Source: Mycetocola lacteus
GTDB taxonomy: Bacteria > Actinomycetota > Actinomycetes > Actinomycetales > Microbacteriaceae
Assembly (NCBI RefSeq): GCF_003667575.1
Contig: NZ_RCUY01000015.1
Location: forward strand, 1-64,000
DNA length: 64,000 bases
Direction of reading: 5' to 3'
This document shows positions 1 to 8,389 of the stretch, one piece after another (within the stretch, counting starts at the first letter, position 1; each line of letters opens with the position of its first letter). The position numbers were made by a program, and so were the translations under genes. The notes under the pieces were generated by a model. It worked only from the letters and a program-made list of their open reading frames with translations. It was not told where the DNA came from and made no database searches.

Positions 1-114
1 TGCTAAGGCCAGTCAGTCTAACAGCGTGCCCCGAGCAGAACAACGCATAATCCGGATTCGCATAGCTTCGTTATATTTCGCTCCGGATCAGGAAAATCGT
101 TTACCGATATACAG

Positions 115-144
115 CGGCGGGCCCGGATCGCTCCGAGCCCGCCG
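115..144 (-). terminator. Hairpin downstream of the MFS gene
   Basis: An 8-bp GC stem (115-122 with 137-144) encloses a second 4-bp stem (124-127 with 132-135). It lies just past the stop codon of the leftward MFS gene, so it most likely ends the marR-MFS transcript. There is no strong T tail. Confidence 0.55.
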
Positions 145-158
145 TCGAGACCACGCAG

Positions 159-1397
159 TTAGGCGGCGTCTCCCAGCACGATATCCGCGGCTTCCTCGGC
201 CGCACTTTCGTGCCCCTCATCCGCGGTGACCAGGGCCTTACGTCCCAGAATCAGGATCAGCACACCGATCAGCGCGGCGGCTGCGGCCAGGTAGTACGGG
301 GCCGCGGGGGCAATCGCCGCGGCAAGCAGCGCACCCACGGGCGGGGCCACTGCACCACCGAGGAACCGCACGCCCGAGTAGGCGGATGAGGCTACCGAGC
401 GCGGCAGGTCGGTGGATTCCATGACCGCCTCGGTCAGCACCGTATTGGAGATACCGAGGATCAGCCCGCCCACGATGATCGCGATAATCAGCCCGGTCCG
501 GTTATGCACCACGAGTCCGGCGACGATCAGGTCCACGGTCAAGGCGGACAGCACCACCATCAGCAACCGCGAACGGCGGAAATGACGCAGCAGGATCGGG
601 GCCACCACCACGCTGGTGATCGCCAGGGCCACACCCCATCCGAAGAACACGAAGCCGAGTCCGGTGGCTCCGAGCTCCAGCGGGAACGGGCTGTAGGCCA
701 GCAGGATAAAGAAGGCCACGTTGTAGAAGAATGCGGTGGCCGCCAGCAGCGCCAGAACCGGACGGCGCAGCGCGCTAAAGGCCGCGGTGATTTTGACCGG
801 GGCGGGCTTGGCGGGGTCCTTTTTCAGGATCGTCAGGATCGCGATGAACCCGATGGCCATCAGGCTTGCAGTGCCGAAGAACGGTCCACGCCAGGAAATG
901 TTCCCGAGCAGGCCACCCAGCAGCGGGCCCACGGCGATGCCCACACCCAGCGCCGCCTCGTACAGCACGATGGCCGAGCCGGCGCCACCGCTGGCGGCGC
1001 CCACGATGGTTGCCAGGGCGGTGGAGATGAAGAGGGCGTTACCCAGACCCCAGCCGGCACGGAAGCCGATGATCTCGTCCACGCTGCCCGAGAGCGCCGC
1101 TCCCAGGGCGAAGACCACGATGATGACGAGGCCCAGCAGCAGCGTGCGCTTGGCCCCCAGGCGGCTGGAGATCCAGCTGGAGAAGAACATCGCCAGGGCG
1201 GTCACCAGCAGATACGAGGTAAAGAGGAGCTCGGCCTGGGCCGGGGTGGCGTCAAGATCCTTGGCGATGGCCGGGAGGATCGGGTCCACCAGGCCGATGC
1301 CCATGAACGCGATCACCGAGGCAAAGACCACGGCCCAGACGGCGGTGGGCTGCTTCCACATGCTGGGAGCGTGCGCGTCTACGGTGTGGCCGCTCAT
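159..1397 (-). CDS. MFS drug/metabolite exporter (DHA1-like)
   Basis: A 412-residue integral membrane protein with about twelve hydrophobic segments and a short soluble N-terminus. The motif A loop of the major facilitator superfamily is visible at residues 78-89 (SRLGAKRTLLLG), and the first helix carries the GLVDPILPAIA signature common in proton-coupled drug exporters. The start ATG overlaps the stop of the upstream marR gene by 4 bp (ATGA), so the two are translationally coupled. A MarR regulator paired with an MFS pump usually means ligand-induced efflux; the substrate cannot be read from the sequence. The C-terminus is an acidic tail. Confidence 0.9.
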   Translation of the reverse strand: MSGHTVDAHAPSMWKQPTAVWAVVFASVIAFMGIGLVDPILPAIAKDLDATPAQAELLFTSYLLVTALAMFFSSWISSRLGAKRTLLLGLVIIVVFALGAALSGSVDEIIGFRAGWGLGNALFISTALATIVGAASGGAGSAIVLYEAALGVGIAVGPLLGGLLGNISWRGPFFGTASLMAIGFIAILTILKKDPAKPAPVKITAAFSALRRPVLALLAATAFFYNVAFFILLAYSPFPLELGATGLGFVFFGWGVALAITSVVVAPILLRHFRRSRLLMVVLSALTVDLIVAGLVVHNRTGLIIAIIVGGLILGISNTVLTEAVMESTDLPRSVASSAYSGVRFLGGAVAPPVGALLAAAIAPAAPYYLAAAAALIGVLILILGRKALVTADEGHESAAEEAADIVLGDAA

Positions 1398-1951
1398 GCG
1401 CGGGCCTCCCCGTTGGTGGAAGCTGCGGCGGACGTGGCAGACTCGGACGGCTCGCCCTCCTCGGGCAGCTCGGCAACCTCGGGGGCACCGGGGCCCACCG
1501 GGCCGGAGGTACTCACCAGTTCGGCGAGGATCCCGGCGGCGGAATCCAGCGTGTTCAGCTGCTCATCCGAGAGCGCCTCAAACCGAGGGGTGAGCGCGGT
1601 CAGCACGGTTTCGCGCCAGTTGGCCAGGGCGTCGCGCCCTTCGACGGAGAGTTCCAGGACTGTGGCACGGGCGTCGGTGGGGTCGGCCACGCGGGCCACC
1701 CAGCCGCGCTGTTCCAGCAGCCGGATAATCTTGCTCATCGTGGGCTGGGATACCCGTCCGTGCCGGGCGAGTTCGCCGGTGCGCATCGGCCCGGTGGTGT
1801 TCAGGGCGTCGAGGGTGCGCCAGATCGCCGGAGATTCGGTGCTGGAGGTGGAGTGGGCGGCGATGCGGGTGAGTCGGTGTGCCGAAAACACGAGGTCGCC
1901 CAGGATGGCGTGCAGATCACGCCGCGAGGTGGATAAATCAGAACTGGACAT
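1394..1951 (-). CDS. MarR-family transcriptional regulator
   Basis: A 185-residue winged-helix protein. The recognition helix lies near residues 68-80 (VSQPTMSKIIRLL) and the wing near 90-102 (DPTDARATVLELS). I chose the ATG at 1951 rather than the longer frame to 2020, because the longer version would run through the palindrome at 1965-1977 that looks like its own operator. The last 45 residues are an acidic, Ser/Ala/Pro-rich tail not needed for the fold. It is the first gene of a two-gene operon with an MFS exporter, so it probably represses that exporter and itself. Confidence 0.88.
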   Translation of the reverse strand: MSSSDLSTSRRDLHAILGDLVFSAHRLTRIAAHSTSSTESPAIWRTLDALNTTGPMRTGELARHGRVSQPTMSKIIRLLEQRGWVARVADPTDARATVLELSVEGRDALANWRETVLTALTPRFEALSDEQLNTLDSAAGILAELVSTSGPVGPGAPEVAELPEEGEPSESATSAAASTNGEARA

Positions 1952-1964
1952 GGATCCATAATAC

Positions 1965-1977
1965 ATAGCCAAGCTAT
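1965..1977 (-). promoter_or_regulatory. Candidate MarR operator
   Basis: Inverted repeat ATAGC-CAA-GCTAT, with perfect 5-bp arms and a 3-nt spacer, 14 nt upstream of the marR start. TATA-rich sequence around it would serve as the -10 region. Size and position fit an autorepression site of a MarR dimer. Confidence 0.55.
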
Positions 1978-2006
1978 ATAAATCCTGAATTTCGGTATTT
2001 AACGCG

Positions 2007-2040
2007 GTAACGCGTGGCACCCGGGGGTGCCACGCGTTAC
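2007..2040 (-). terminator. Terminator-like hairpin after rplL
   Basis: A perfect 16-bp inverted repeat (2007-2022 with 2025-2040) separated by only two bases, 64 bp past the rplL stop. It is the strongest palindrome in this region and probably ends the rplJL transcript. The following bases on the minus strand are not a clean T run. Confidence 0.7.
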
Positions 2041-2104
2041 GAATGCGATCAGAAGATCGACTCAGCGCATTACGCTCAAGTAAGTGCTCCTCGCGGAGCC
2101 CAAA

Positions 2105-2488
2105 TTACTTGACGGTAACGGTTGCGCCAGCCTCTTCCAGAGCAGCCTTTGCCTTCTCGGCGGCTTCCTTGTTTGCGCCCTCGAGCACAGCCTTGGGGGC
2201 ACCGTCGACAACAGCCTTGGCCTCGCCCAGACCCAGCGAGGTCAGCTCGCGCACAACCTTGATGACCTGGATCTTCTTGTCGCCAGCAGCCTCGAGGATA
2301 ACGTCGAAGTCGGTCTTCTCTTCAGCCTCTTCAGCAGCAGCGGCCGGAGCAGCAGCACCAGCAACGGCAACGGGAGCGGCGGCGGTGACCTCGAAGGTCT
2401 CCTCGAAGGCCTTGACGAACTCGGACAGCTCGATGAGGGTGAGCTCCTTGAACGCGTTCAGCAGTTCTTCAGTAGACAGCTTTGCCAT
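2105..2488 (-). CDS. rplL: 50S ribosomal protein L7/L12
   Basis: A 127-residue stalk protein that binds translation factors. It has the standard layout: an N-terminal dimerisation segment that docks on L10 (starts [17 protein letters not shown]), an Ala/Pro/Glu-rich hinge around residues 34-58, and the conserved C-terminal domain with EKTDFDVIL and [14 protein letters not shown]. The length is normal. A strong AAGGAG ribosome site precedes the ATG. It follows rplJ by 51 bp in the same operon, the usual arrangement. Confidence 0.99.
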   Translation of the reverse strand: MAKLSTEELLNAFKELTLIELSEFVKAFEETFEVTAAAPVAVAGAAAPAAAAEEAEEKTDFDVILEAAGDKKIQVIKVVRELTSLGLGEAKAVVDGAPKAVLEGANKEAAEKAKAALEEAGATVTVK

Positions 2489-2539
2489 GATGTTTCTCCT
2501 TATAGTTTCTTAGTTACTCACCGCATTCCTAGGTAGAAC

Positions 2540-3055
2540 CTAGGCTGCGGACTCCTGCTTCTCACGCAGCGCGTCGACCGTGCGAACGGCCTTCGACAGC
2601 GGTGCGTTGAACAGATAAGCGGCTCCGAACAGCGAGGCCTTGAAGGCGCCGGCAAGCTTGCCGAGCAGAACTTCGCGGGACTCGAGATCGGCGAGCTTGC
2701 CGACCTCAGCAGCGGTGAGGGGGTTTCCATCGAAGAAACCGCCCTTGACGATGAGCTGAGGGTTTGCCTTGGCGAAGGCACGCAGCTGCTTTGCCACGGC
2801 GACGGGGTCACCGTGAACGAAAGCGACGGCGGTCGGACCAGCAAGCTCGTCGTCAAACGAGGTAATGCCGGCGTTGTTGGCCGCAATCTTGGTCAGCGTG
2901 TTCTTCACCACGGCGTAGGTTGCGTCTTCACTGATGGAAACGCGCAGCGCCTTGAGCTGTGCGACAGTGAGGCCGCGGTACTCGGTCAGCAGTACGGCAG
3001 TCGAGCTCTGGAATTTCTCCGTGAGCTCGGCAACCGCGGCTTCCTTGTTCGCCAT
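2540..3055 (-). CDS. rplJ: 50S ribosomal protein L10
   Basis: A 171-residue protein that anchors L7/L12 dimers to the large subunit. The N-terminal RNA-binding domain is recognisable ([20 protein letters not shown]), as is the C-terminal helix for stalk dimers ending near [15 protein letters not shown] lies 7 nt before the ATG. L10 with L7/L12 normally represses its own operon by binding the leader mRNA, and a structured leader with an internal terminator is present here (3056-3182). The usual upstream neighbours rplK and rplA are not in this window. Confidence 0.99.
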   Translation of the reverse strand: MANKEAAVAELTEKFQSSTAVLLTEYRGLTVAQLKALRVSISEDATYAVVKNTLTKIAANNAGITSFDDELAGPTAVAFVHGDPVAVAKQLRAFAKANPQLIVKGGFFDGNPLTAAEVGKLADLESREVLLGKLAGAFKASLFGAAYLFNAPLSKAVRTVDALREKQESAA

Positions 3056-3182
3056 GGCTTACTCCTTGTGTATTGGTTCCCACATCGCGGAAGCGATGTG
3101 CACCATTTCCCACCGAGGCATAAAAAAATGCTCCGGCACAGGTACCGGAGCGGGAGACAACATCTGCACGGGGCAGCTGTAA
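3056..3182 (-). promoter_or_regulatory. rplJ leader with attenuator (candidate L10 leader)
   Basis: On the minus strand the leader runs through a purine-rich GGGAGACAAC segment (3152-3161), an intrinsic terminator at 3122-3151, then a second hairpin (8-bp arms 3081-3088 and 3093-3100) and the rplJ ribosome site. The L10(L7/L12)4 complex autoregulates rplJL in many bacteria by binding a leader RNA. A terminator inside the leader suggests attenuation of transcription rather than a purely translational block. I could not check it against the covariance model. Confidence 0.5.
3122..3151 (-). terminator. Intrinsic terminator inside the rplJ leader
   Basis: A 7-bp GC stem (3130-3136 with 3145-3151) followed on the minus strand by a run of seven T residues (3123-3129): a textbook intrinsic terminator 65 bp upstream of rplJ. 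It either ends an upstream transcript or serves as the attenuator of the ribosomal operon; no minus-strand gene lies directly upstream, which favours attenuation. Confidence 0.75.
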
Positions 3183-3317
3183 AAATCCTTTTCGTTACCT
3201 ACGCGGGCCGTTCCCTGGGGAACCTTCGCTGTGTGATGTTTGCACACCACAACAGAACCGGCGGTCTGTGGCTATCTGAAACTCTAACCGATGATTCCGG
3301 GATGCGCAAACCGGACG

Positions 3318-4028
3318 TTAGCTCTTGCGCGCCAGGTTCCACATCGACACCAGCACCACAATTTGAATCAGCAGCACCACACTCAGCGCCACCGGAATTC
3401 CCGCATTGAGCACGAGCACACCCCCGACAAACGCACCGAGCAGCATCGCCGCGACCGCCAGGATGCGGCGGGTGAGCGCCCCGGATTTCCCACCCCAGAT
3501 ATCCGCGACCAGCCCGGTGATGGTCATCGTGAGTACCGTGGTGCTGAGATCCGGCACCCCGAGCGCCCGGGCCGCCGCACCTTGGACGCCGAGGGCGGTG
3601 GCCATCAGCGCAACCATAATGTGCTGAATCATCGGGGCCTCCGCCCCGGTCACCCAGGCCAGCGCCACCACGCCGGCAAACGCCAGCACCACCACGGCCA
3701 TCACGTTGCGGAAGGCTCGGACGGGAGCCAGATGAATGCGCGCCATGACGTATCCGCCGAGGCCCGCGCCCAGGATGTAGCCGGCGAGGGCGAAGATGGA
3801 TCCGGTCAGCGAGAAGTGGGGCGCTCCGGCGAGGGCGAAGCCGATCGACACCACGTTGCCGGTCATGTTCGCTACGAATACCCGGCCGAGTTCAAGCACG
3901 CTGATCGCATCGACGATGCCGGTGACCGCGGTCAGGACCAGCAGCAGGACGGGAAGCGCGGTGCCAAACTTCGGGCCGGCCAGGCTGAATCGCGCGGGCG
4001 GTAGGGCGGTGGCGTTGGTGGCGGACAT
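3318..4028 (-). CDS. DUF1275 (YoaK-type) membrane protein
   Basis: A 236-residue membrane protein with about six hydrophobic segments. It shows the family's hallmarks: GIVDAISVLELGRVFVANMTGN near residues 38-59 and, in the second half, GVQGAAARALGVPDLSTTVLT. Proteins of this family have no settled biochemical role. A ribosome site (GAAAGG) precedes the ATG. It is divergent from the marR gene at 4243 across a 214-bp spacer, so that regulator may control it. Confidence 0.88.
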   Translation of the reverse strand: MSATNATALPPARFSLAGPKFGTALPVLLLVLTAVTGIVDAISVLELGRVFVANMTGNVVSIGFALAGAPHFSLTGSIFALAGYILGAGLGGYVMARIHLAPVRAFRNVMAVVVLAFAGVVALAWVTGAEAPMIQHIMVALMATALGVQGAAARALGVPDLSTTVLTMTITGLVADIWGGKSGALTRRILAVAAMLLGAFVGGVLVLNAGIPVALSVVLLIQIVVLVSMWNLARKS

Positions 4029-4185
4029 ATCGGGACCTTTCTCGGGGACCGATAGCCAGCCCCGGCTGGCGTGCCGCGCTGCGCAAGAAACAGCGTACGT
4101 TATCCACCCCCGCAGCGCCTAGCCCGACCGTCCGATCGGTCTGGATTTGGAGCGTGGCACAGCGTTCGCGCTCGGCAAACTAGTT

Positions 4186-4193
4186 GCTTAAGC
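4186..4193. promoter_or_regulatory. Short palindrome, possible MarR site
   Basis: GCTTAAGC, a perfect 8-bp palindrome framed by TAGT (4181-4184) and ACTA (4196-4199), lies between the divergent DUF1275 and marR genes. A TACACT -10 candidate follows at 4213. Position suggests an operator, but the motif is short. Confidence 0.3.
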
Positions 4194-4242
4194 GCACTAT
4201 CCGCGTGATTGGTACACTGGAGGCGACCGCAAGGGAGTTGAC

Positions 4243-4707
4243 ATGGGTATTGCAGACAGTGCGCTCGAGGTTCGTGCCAGTGGTTGGCGTGCAGTCGCCG
4301 CACTACACGGGCTGATCGACACCACGATCGAACGCGCCCTGCAGTCCGAACACGGACTCTCGATGGTGGAGTACACCGTGCTCGATGCACTGAACCGTCA
4401 GGACGGCTGGCACATGCGCATGCAACAACTCGCCCGCGCAACCGCGCTCTCCAGCAGCGCCACCACGCGCCTGGTCACCCGGTTGGAGGAACGCTCGCTG
4501 CTGACCCGGATCCTCTGCGCCGATGATCGCCGCGGCATCTACACCGAGCTGACCGCCGCCGGCCACGCGGCCCTGGACCGCGCGCGCCCCACCCACGACC
4601 GCGCCCTCGCCGAGGCCCTCGAAGCCGCCCGCGAGCTGCCCGAACTGGTGCCGGTGCTCAGCGCGTTGGAGGGTGTCATGCCCAGCGTGAGCGAGCCGGT
4701 CGGCTAG
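4243..4707 (+). CDS. MarR-family transcriptional regulator
   Basis: A 154-residue winged-helix regulator. The helix-turn-helix is around residues 63-83 ([19 protein letters not shown]) and the wing around 92-104 ([13 protein letters not shown]). The start is supported by GGGAG five bases before the ATG. It is divergently transcribed from the DUF1275 gene, its probable target, and followed by an independently promoted aminotransferase. The inducing ligand is not predictable. Confidence 0.88.
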   Translation: MGIADSALEVRASGWRAVAALHGLIDTTIERALQSEHGLSMVEYTVLDALNRQDGWHMRMQQLARATALSSSATTRLVTRLEERSLLTRILCADDRRGIYTELTAAGHAALDRARPTHDRALAEALEAARELPELVPVLSALEGVMPSVSEPVG

Positions 4708-4777
4708 TTCGGCGTCCGTCCGGCCCGCTACCCAGACGGATCCGCGCATCCGTGCGCAGAAAACCGGCGTAATCCCG

Positions 4778-4807
4778 GTGACTTTCCAGGGGATTTCTGG
4801 ATACGAT
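4778..4807 (+). promoter_or_regulatory. Promoter of a leaderless aminotransferase mRNA
   Basis: GTGACT (4778-4783) and TACGAT (4802-4807) are spaced by 18 bp, and the GTG start at 4814 lies 6 bases after the -10 box. No Shine-Dalgarno sequence fits between them, so transcription probably starts at the GTG itself. Confidence 0.6.
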
Positions 4808-4813
4808 CAGGGG

Positions 4814-6016
4814 GTGACTACTACACCGCGCCTCTCCACGAAGATTTCCGCCATCGCCGAATCCGCCACGCTCAAGGTTGATGCGAAGGCCAAGGCCCTC
4901 CAGGCGCAGGGTCGCCCGGTTATTAGCTATGCGGCGGGTGAACCCGATTTCGCGACCCCGGCCCACATTGTGGAGGCCGCGGCGGCCGCCGTAAAGGATC
5001 CCAAAAACCACCGCTACACCCCCGCCGCCGGGCTTCCCGAGCTGCGCGAGGCCATCGTGGCAAAGACGCTGCGCGACTCGGGGATCGAGATCGCCGCCAA
5101 CCAGGTTGTGGTGACCAACGGTGGCAAGCAGTCGGTCTATGAGGCCTTCCAGGTGCTGCTGAACGACGGCGACGAGGTCATCGTCCCGACCCCGTATTGG
5201 ACCACCTACCCCGAGGTCATCGCGCTGGCCGGCGGCACCGCGATCGACGTCTTCGCCGACGCCGAGGCCGGATATAAGGTCACCCTCGACCAGCTTGAGG
5301 CAGCCCGCACCGAGCGCACCAAGATTCTGCTGTTTGTCTCGCCCTCCAACCCCACCGGGGCCGTGTACTCCCCCGAGGAAACCCGCGCCATTGGCGAGTG
5401 GGCCCTCGAGCACGGCATCTGGATCATCAGCGATGAGATCTACCAGAACCTCACCTATGACGGTGCCCGCGCGATCTCGATCCTCGAGGCCGTTCCGGCG
5501 CTGGCGAACCAGACCCTGCTGGTCAACGGTGTGGCCAAGACCTATGCGATGACCGGTTGGCGGGTGGGCTGGACCATCGGTCCGGTGGATGCGATCAAGG
5601 CCCTCACCAACCTGCAGTCCCACCTCTCGGGCAACGTGAACAACATTGCCCAGCGTGCGGCGATTGCCGCGCTGAACGGTCCGCAGGACGAGGTCGAGGC
5701 GATGCGCGTGGCGTTTGATCGTCGCCGCAAGACCATCGTCACCGAGCTCAACAAGATCGAGGGCGTCTCGGTGCCGACCCCCGAGGGAGCGTTCTACGTT
5801 TACGCCGACGTTCGCGGTCTGCTGGGCCAGGAGTGGGCGGGCGTGACCCCGACCACCTCGCTGGAGCTCGCCGATCTGATGCTCGACGCCGCCGAGGTGG
5901 CCGCCGTTCCCGGCGAGGCCTTCGGCCCCTCCGGCTACCTGCGCTTCAGCTACGCCCTCGGCGACGACGCCCTGCTCGAGGGCATCCAGCGCCTGCAGAA
6001 GCTCTTCAGCCGCTAG
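4814..6016 (+). CDS. aspC: Class I PLP-dependent aminotransferase (aspartate-type)
   Basis: A 400-residue fold-type I aminotransferase. Key residues: Asn179-Pro180 in SPSNPTG, Asp207 in SDEIYQ (pairs with the pyridine nitrogen), Lys242 in [12 protein letters not shown] (Schiff base), Arg250, and a C-terminal RFSYA arginine for the substrate carboxylate. It most likely interconverts aspartate/glutamate and their oxo acids; the substrate is inferred from family. The GTG at 4814 is preferred over an in-frame GTG at 4778, which would lie in the promoter. In related actinobacteria such a gene sits beside murB and secE; here it does not. Confidence 0.88.
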   Translation: MTTTPRLSTKISAIAESATLKVDAKAKALQAQGRPVISYAAGEPDFATPAHIVEAAAAAVKDPKNHRYTPAAGLPELREAIVAKTLRDSGIEIAANQVVVTNGGKQSVYEAFQVLLNDGDEVIVPTPYWTTYPEVIALAGGTAIDVFADAEAGYKVTLDQLEAARTERTKILLFVSPSNPTGAVYSPEETRAIGEWALEHGIWIISDEIYQNLTYDGARAISILEAVPALANQTLLVNGVAKTYAMTGWRVGWTIGPVDAIKALTNLQSHLSGNVNNIAQRAAIAALNGPQDEVEAMRVAFDRRRKTIVTELNKIEGVSVPTPEGAFYVYADVRGLLGQEWAGVTPTTSLELADLMLDAAEVAAVPGEAFGPSGYLRFSYALGDDALLEGIQRLQKLFSR

Positions 6017-6025
6017 GTTCACCAC

Positions 6026-6063
6026 CACGAATGCCGCTCACCGCAAGGTGGGCGGCATTCGTG
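6026..6063 (+). terminator. Terminator after the aminotransferase gene
   Basis: A 12-bp stem (6026-6037 with 6052-6063) with an internal CACC-GCAA-GGTG stem-loop, starting 10 bp past the stop codon and followed by TTTCC. Confidence 0.75.
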
Positions 6064-6123
6064 TTTCCGGCCCGAATCCGACAATCGGGGAATGCGGGCG
6101 GGTGGGCGACTGTTTTTCTCAGC

Positions 6124-6639
6124 ATGACTGAAACCGCCGCGCCCGCCGTGACCGATCTGCCCGAGGGCACCCAGCGTGTGGTGGCCGACGCCGAGGCACG
6201 TGGGATTCCGATTCGGGTGCGCGAGCGCGGCCCGGCGACGAGCCTGGCCGATGCGGCCGCGCAGATCGGGATCGAGCCCGGGGCGCTGGTCAAGACCCTG
6301 GTGATCCGTCGCCACGATGGCAGCTTCCTGCTGGCGCTGGTGCCCGGGGGTCGCAAGATTTCCTGGCCGCTGCTGCGCCAGGCCGTGGGCGTGAACCGTC
6401 TCGCACTCCCCCACGCCGACCTCGCGTTGGAGGCTACCGGCTTTGAGCGCGGCACCATCACCCCGCTCGGCACCACCACCGCGCTTCCGGTGTTTGCCGA
6501 TGCGAGCATCGCCGAACTGCCCGAGGATTCCTGGATCGGCCTGGGGTCGGGCTCGCACCGGCACGGGATCCTGGTGCCCGCGGCCGCGCTGCTTGCCGGG
6601 GTGAACGCGACGGTCGCCCCGATCACCGAGGTCGAATAG
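6124..6639 (+). CDS. YbaK/EbsC-type aminoacyl-tRNA deacylase
   Basis: A 171-residue single-domain protein of the YbaK/ProX editing family, which hydrolyses mischarged aminoacyl-tRNA (typically Cys- or Ala-tRNA-Pro). Family features are the ALVKTLVIRRHDGSFLLALVPG strand pair with the conserved lysine near residue 59, and the GSGSHRHGILV segment near the C-terminus. The first ATG without overlap of the preceding terminator is used; no clear ribosome site is seen, and an in-frame ATG at 6091 is an alternative. Specificity cannot be told from sequence alone. Confidence 0.8.
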   Translation: MTETAAPAVTDLPEGTQRVVADAEARGIPIRVRERGPATSLADAAAQIGIEPGALVKTLVIRRHDGSFLLALVPGGRKISWPLLRQAVGVNRLALPHADLALEATGFERGTITPLGTTTALPVFADASIAELPEDSWIGLGSGSHRHGILVPAAALLAGVNATVAPITEVE

Positions 6640-6658
6640 CGCGCTCGGGAACGAATCG

Positions 6659-7201
6659 TTAGGGATAGACGATCGGGCCGGCCATCTGCGTGATGAGCTG
6701 CACGTGCTCGATCAGCTTCATCTTCTGCAACCGATCCGCCCGCTCTGGACCACCCAACGCAAGCAACGGAACGTACCCGAAACACTCATCAAACGCCAAC
6801 GGACCCTGCTGAGCCGACGCCTCCGGATACGGCTGCCACGAGAAGAACTCCTCGATAAAGGTCTCCGAGGCGAGCATAGAGGGCAAGAATTCAAAGTCGG
6901 ATGTGAATCCGGCATAGGTGCCGTACCGATACTGCAGAATCCGCACCGTGCCCTCGATCATCACCACGATGTCCGCCAGCCCCGTCGCCATAATCGGAAT
7001 CATATGGAGGTGCGGAAAGTATCCCTCCAGCCGGATTCGATACTCGTCCGGATTGATCAGCTTGATAAACCCGTCCCGCGCACTCCCAAACCCCTGCTGG
7101 GTCCAATACTCCAGCAACTGCTCCGGCACATACCCGCGATACCGCTCAATAAGCTCGTCAGGCACCGGCGACGCAAGCTGAAAATCGGTGAACAGTTCCA
7201 T
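6659..7201 (-). CDS. GAD-like/DUF1851 protein (Tdi1-type immunity protein), orphan
   Basis: A 180-residue soluble protein. The N-terminal half (FTDFQLASPVPDELIERYRG, then LLEYWTQQGFG) resembles GAD-like domains, and the middle (GYFPHLHMIPIMATGLADI...YRYGTYAG) resembles DUF1851, the C-terminal domain of the type VI immunity protein Tdi1. Such proteins commonly occur as orphan immunity genes. No toxin lies beside it; neighbours are a YbaK gene (convergent) and an ABC importer. The start at 7201 is the first Met that fits the family start; a frame from 7264 is possible. Family call made from memory of motifs. Confidence 0.65.
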   Translation of the reverse strand: MELFTDFQLASPVPDELIERYRGYVPEQLLEYWTQQGFGSARDGFIKLINPDEYRIRLEGYFPHLHMIPIMATGLADIVVMIEGTVRILQYRYGTYAGFTSDFEFLPSMLASETFIEEFFSWQPYPEASAQQGPLAFDECFGYVPLLALGGPERADRLQKMKLIEHVQLITQMAGPIVYP

Positions 7202-7262
7202 GCCGCCAGCCAAACATGAATGATCTGGCCACGCAACCAGGGCGTCGGCACCTGCACACCAC

Positions 7263-7297
7263 AATCGCCCCGCGGACTCGTGATCCGCGGGGCGATT
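7263..7297 (-). terminator. Terminator of the ABC importer operon
   Basis: A perfect 14-bp stem (7263-7276 with 7284-7297) and a 7-nt loop, 24 bp past the ATPase stop codon. On the minus strand it is followed by GTGGTGTG rather than a T run. Confidence 0.7.
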
Positions 7298-7321
7298 TGG
7301 GGTGAGGGAACAGCGCGAGGA

Positions 7322-8389
7322 CTAGTCCACGTGGGCCGTGACCATGTCCTGCAGCAGGCGCACGCGCACGCGGGACTCGACCTCGGGGGTGTCCTCGGCC
7401 GAGTGCTGCACCACGATCGAGAGACCCGAGTCGAGGTGCACGGTGGTGCGGCGCAGAGAGCCGAGGAAGCTCGTGGTCACCACGGCACCGGGCTCGCCCT
7501 CGCCGTGTTCAAACGACTCCAGCGCCAGGTTTTCCGGACGCACCCGCACGCGGGCCAGTGCACCCTCGGGCAGCGGATCGGTCAGGTCGATCTCGCGGCC
7601 GAGCAGCGCGATCCGGCCCTCGTGGACCAGCGCGGTGAGCAGGGTCGACTGCCCGATGAAGTTGGCCACAAACCCGGTCTCCGGGCGGCGGTACAGCTCC
7701 TCGGGGGTGCCGATCTGATCGATCTTGCCCGCGTTCATGACCGCGATTCGGTCGGCGACCGCGAGGGCCTCCTCCTGGTCGTGGGTCACAAACACCGTGG
7801 TGATGCCGAGGTCCAGCTGGATGCGCCGAATCTCGTCCCGCAGCTGGGTACGCACCTTGGCGTCCAGCGCCGAGAGCGGCTCGTCCAGCAGCAGCACGCG
7901 CGGACGCGTGACCAGCGCGCGGGCCAGTGCCACACGCTGCTGCTGACCACCGGAGAGCTGGTGGGCGAAGCGCTCGGCGAAGTCGCCCAGGCCCACCCGA
8001 TCCAGCATCTCCTGGGCGCGAGCGGTGCGCTCGGCGGCGGGCACCTTGCGGGTGCGCAGGCCGAACTCCACGTTCTCGATCACGTTGAGGTTGGGGAACA
8101 GCGAGTACGACTGGAACACCATCCCCAGGTCGCGACGGTTCACCGGAACCCGGGTCACGTCCTCCCCGTCGATCAGCAGCTCGCCGCTGGTCACGGTTTC
8201 CAGGCCCGCAAGCGAGCGCAGGGCGGTGGTCTTGCCGCAGCCCGAGGGGCCGAGCAGGGCCACAAACTCGCCCGGCTGGATGTCGAGGTCCAGTCCGTTC
8301 AGCGCACGCTGTGCCCCATACTCCTTGGTGACCGCACGGAAGCGTACGCTCACGCCGGAGCGCTGTGTGGTGGGGGTCGGATCAGACAT
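7322..8389 (-). CDS. ABC importer ATP-binding subunit (PotA/FbpC type)
   Basis: A 355-residue ATPase that powers the importer encoded just upstream. Walker A GPSGCGKT is at 47-54, the Q-loop at 93, signature LSGGQQQ at 145-151, Walker B LLLDEP at 166-171 and the switch histidine in VFVTHDQEEA. The last 70 residues form a TOBE-like regulatory domain, typical of spermidine/putrescine, iron(III), thiamine and 2-aminoethylphosphonate systems. The ATG at 8389 overlaps the preceding permease stop by 8 bp and fits the family start. Confidence 0.92.
   Translation of the reverse strand: MSDPTPTTQRSGVSVRFRAVTKEYGAQRALNGLDLDIQPGEFVALLGPSGCGKTTALRSLAGLETVTSGELLIDGEDVTRVPVNRRDLGMVFQSYSLFPNLNVIENVEFGLRTRKVPAAERTARAQEMLDRVGLGDFAERFAHQLSGGQQQRVALARALVTRPRVLLLDEPLSALDAKVRTQLRDEIRRIQLDLGITTVFVTHDQEEALAVADRIAVMNAGKIDQIGTPEELYRRPETGFVANFIGQSTLLTALVHEGRIALLGREIDLTDPLPEGALARVRVRPENLALESFEHGEGEPGAVVTTSFLGSLRRTTVHLDSGLSIVVQHSAEDTPEVESRVRVRLLQDMVTAHVD

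Noticed and set aside
504..1961. 485-residue plus-strand open frame
   Set aside because: Antisense to the MFS and marR genes; low-complexity composition.
3059..3250. 63-residue open frame upstream of rplJ, as a leader peptide
   Set aside because: It runs through the intrinsic terminator and leader hairpins and has no ribosome site.
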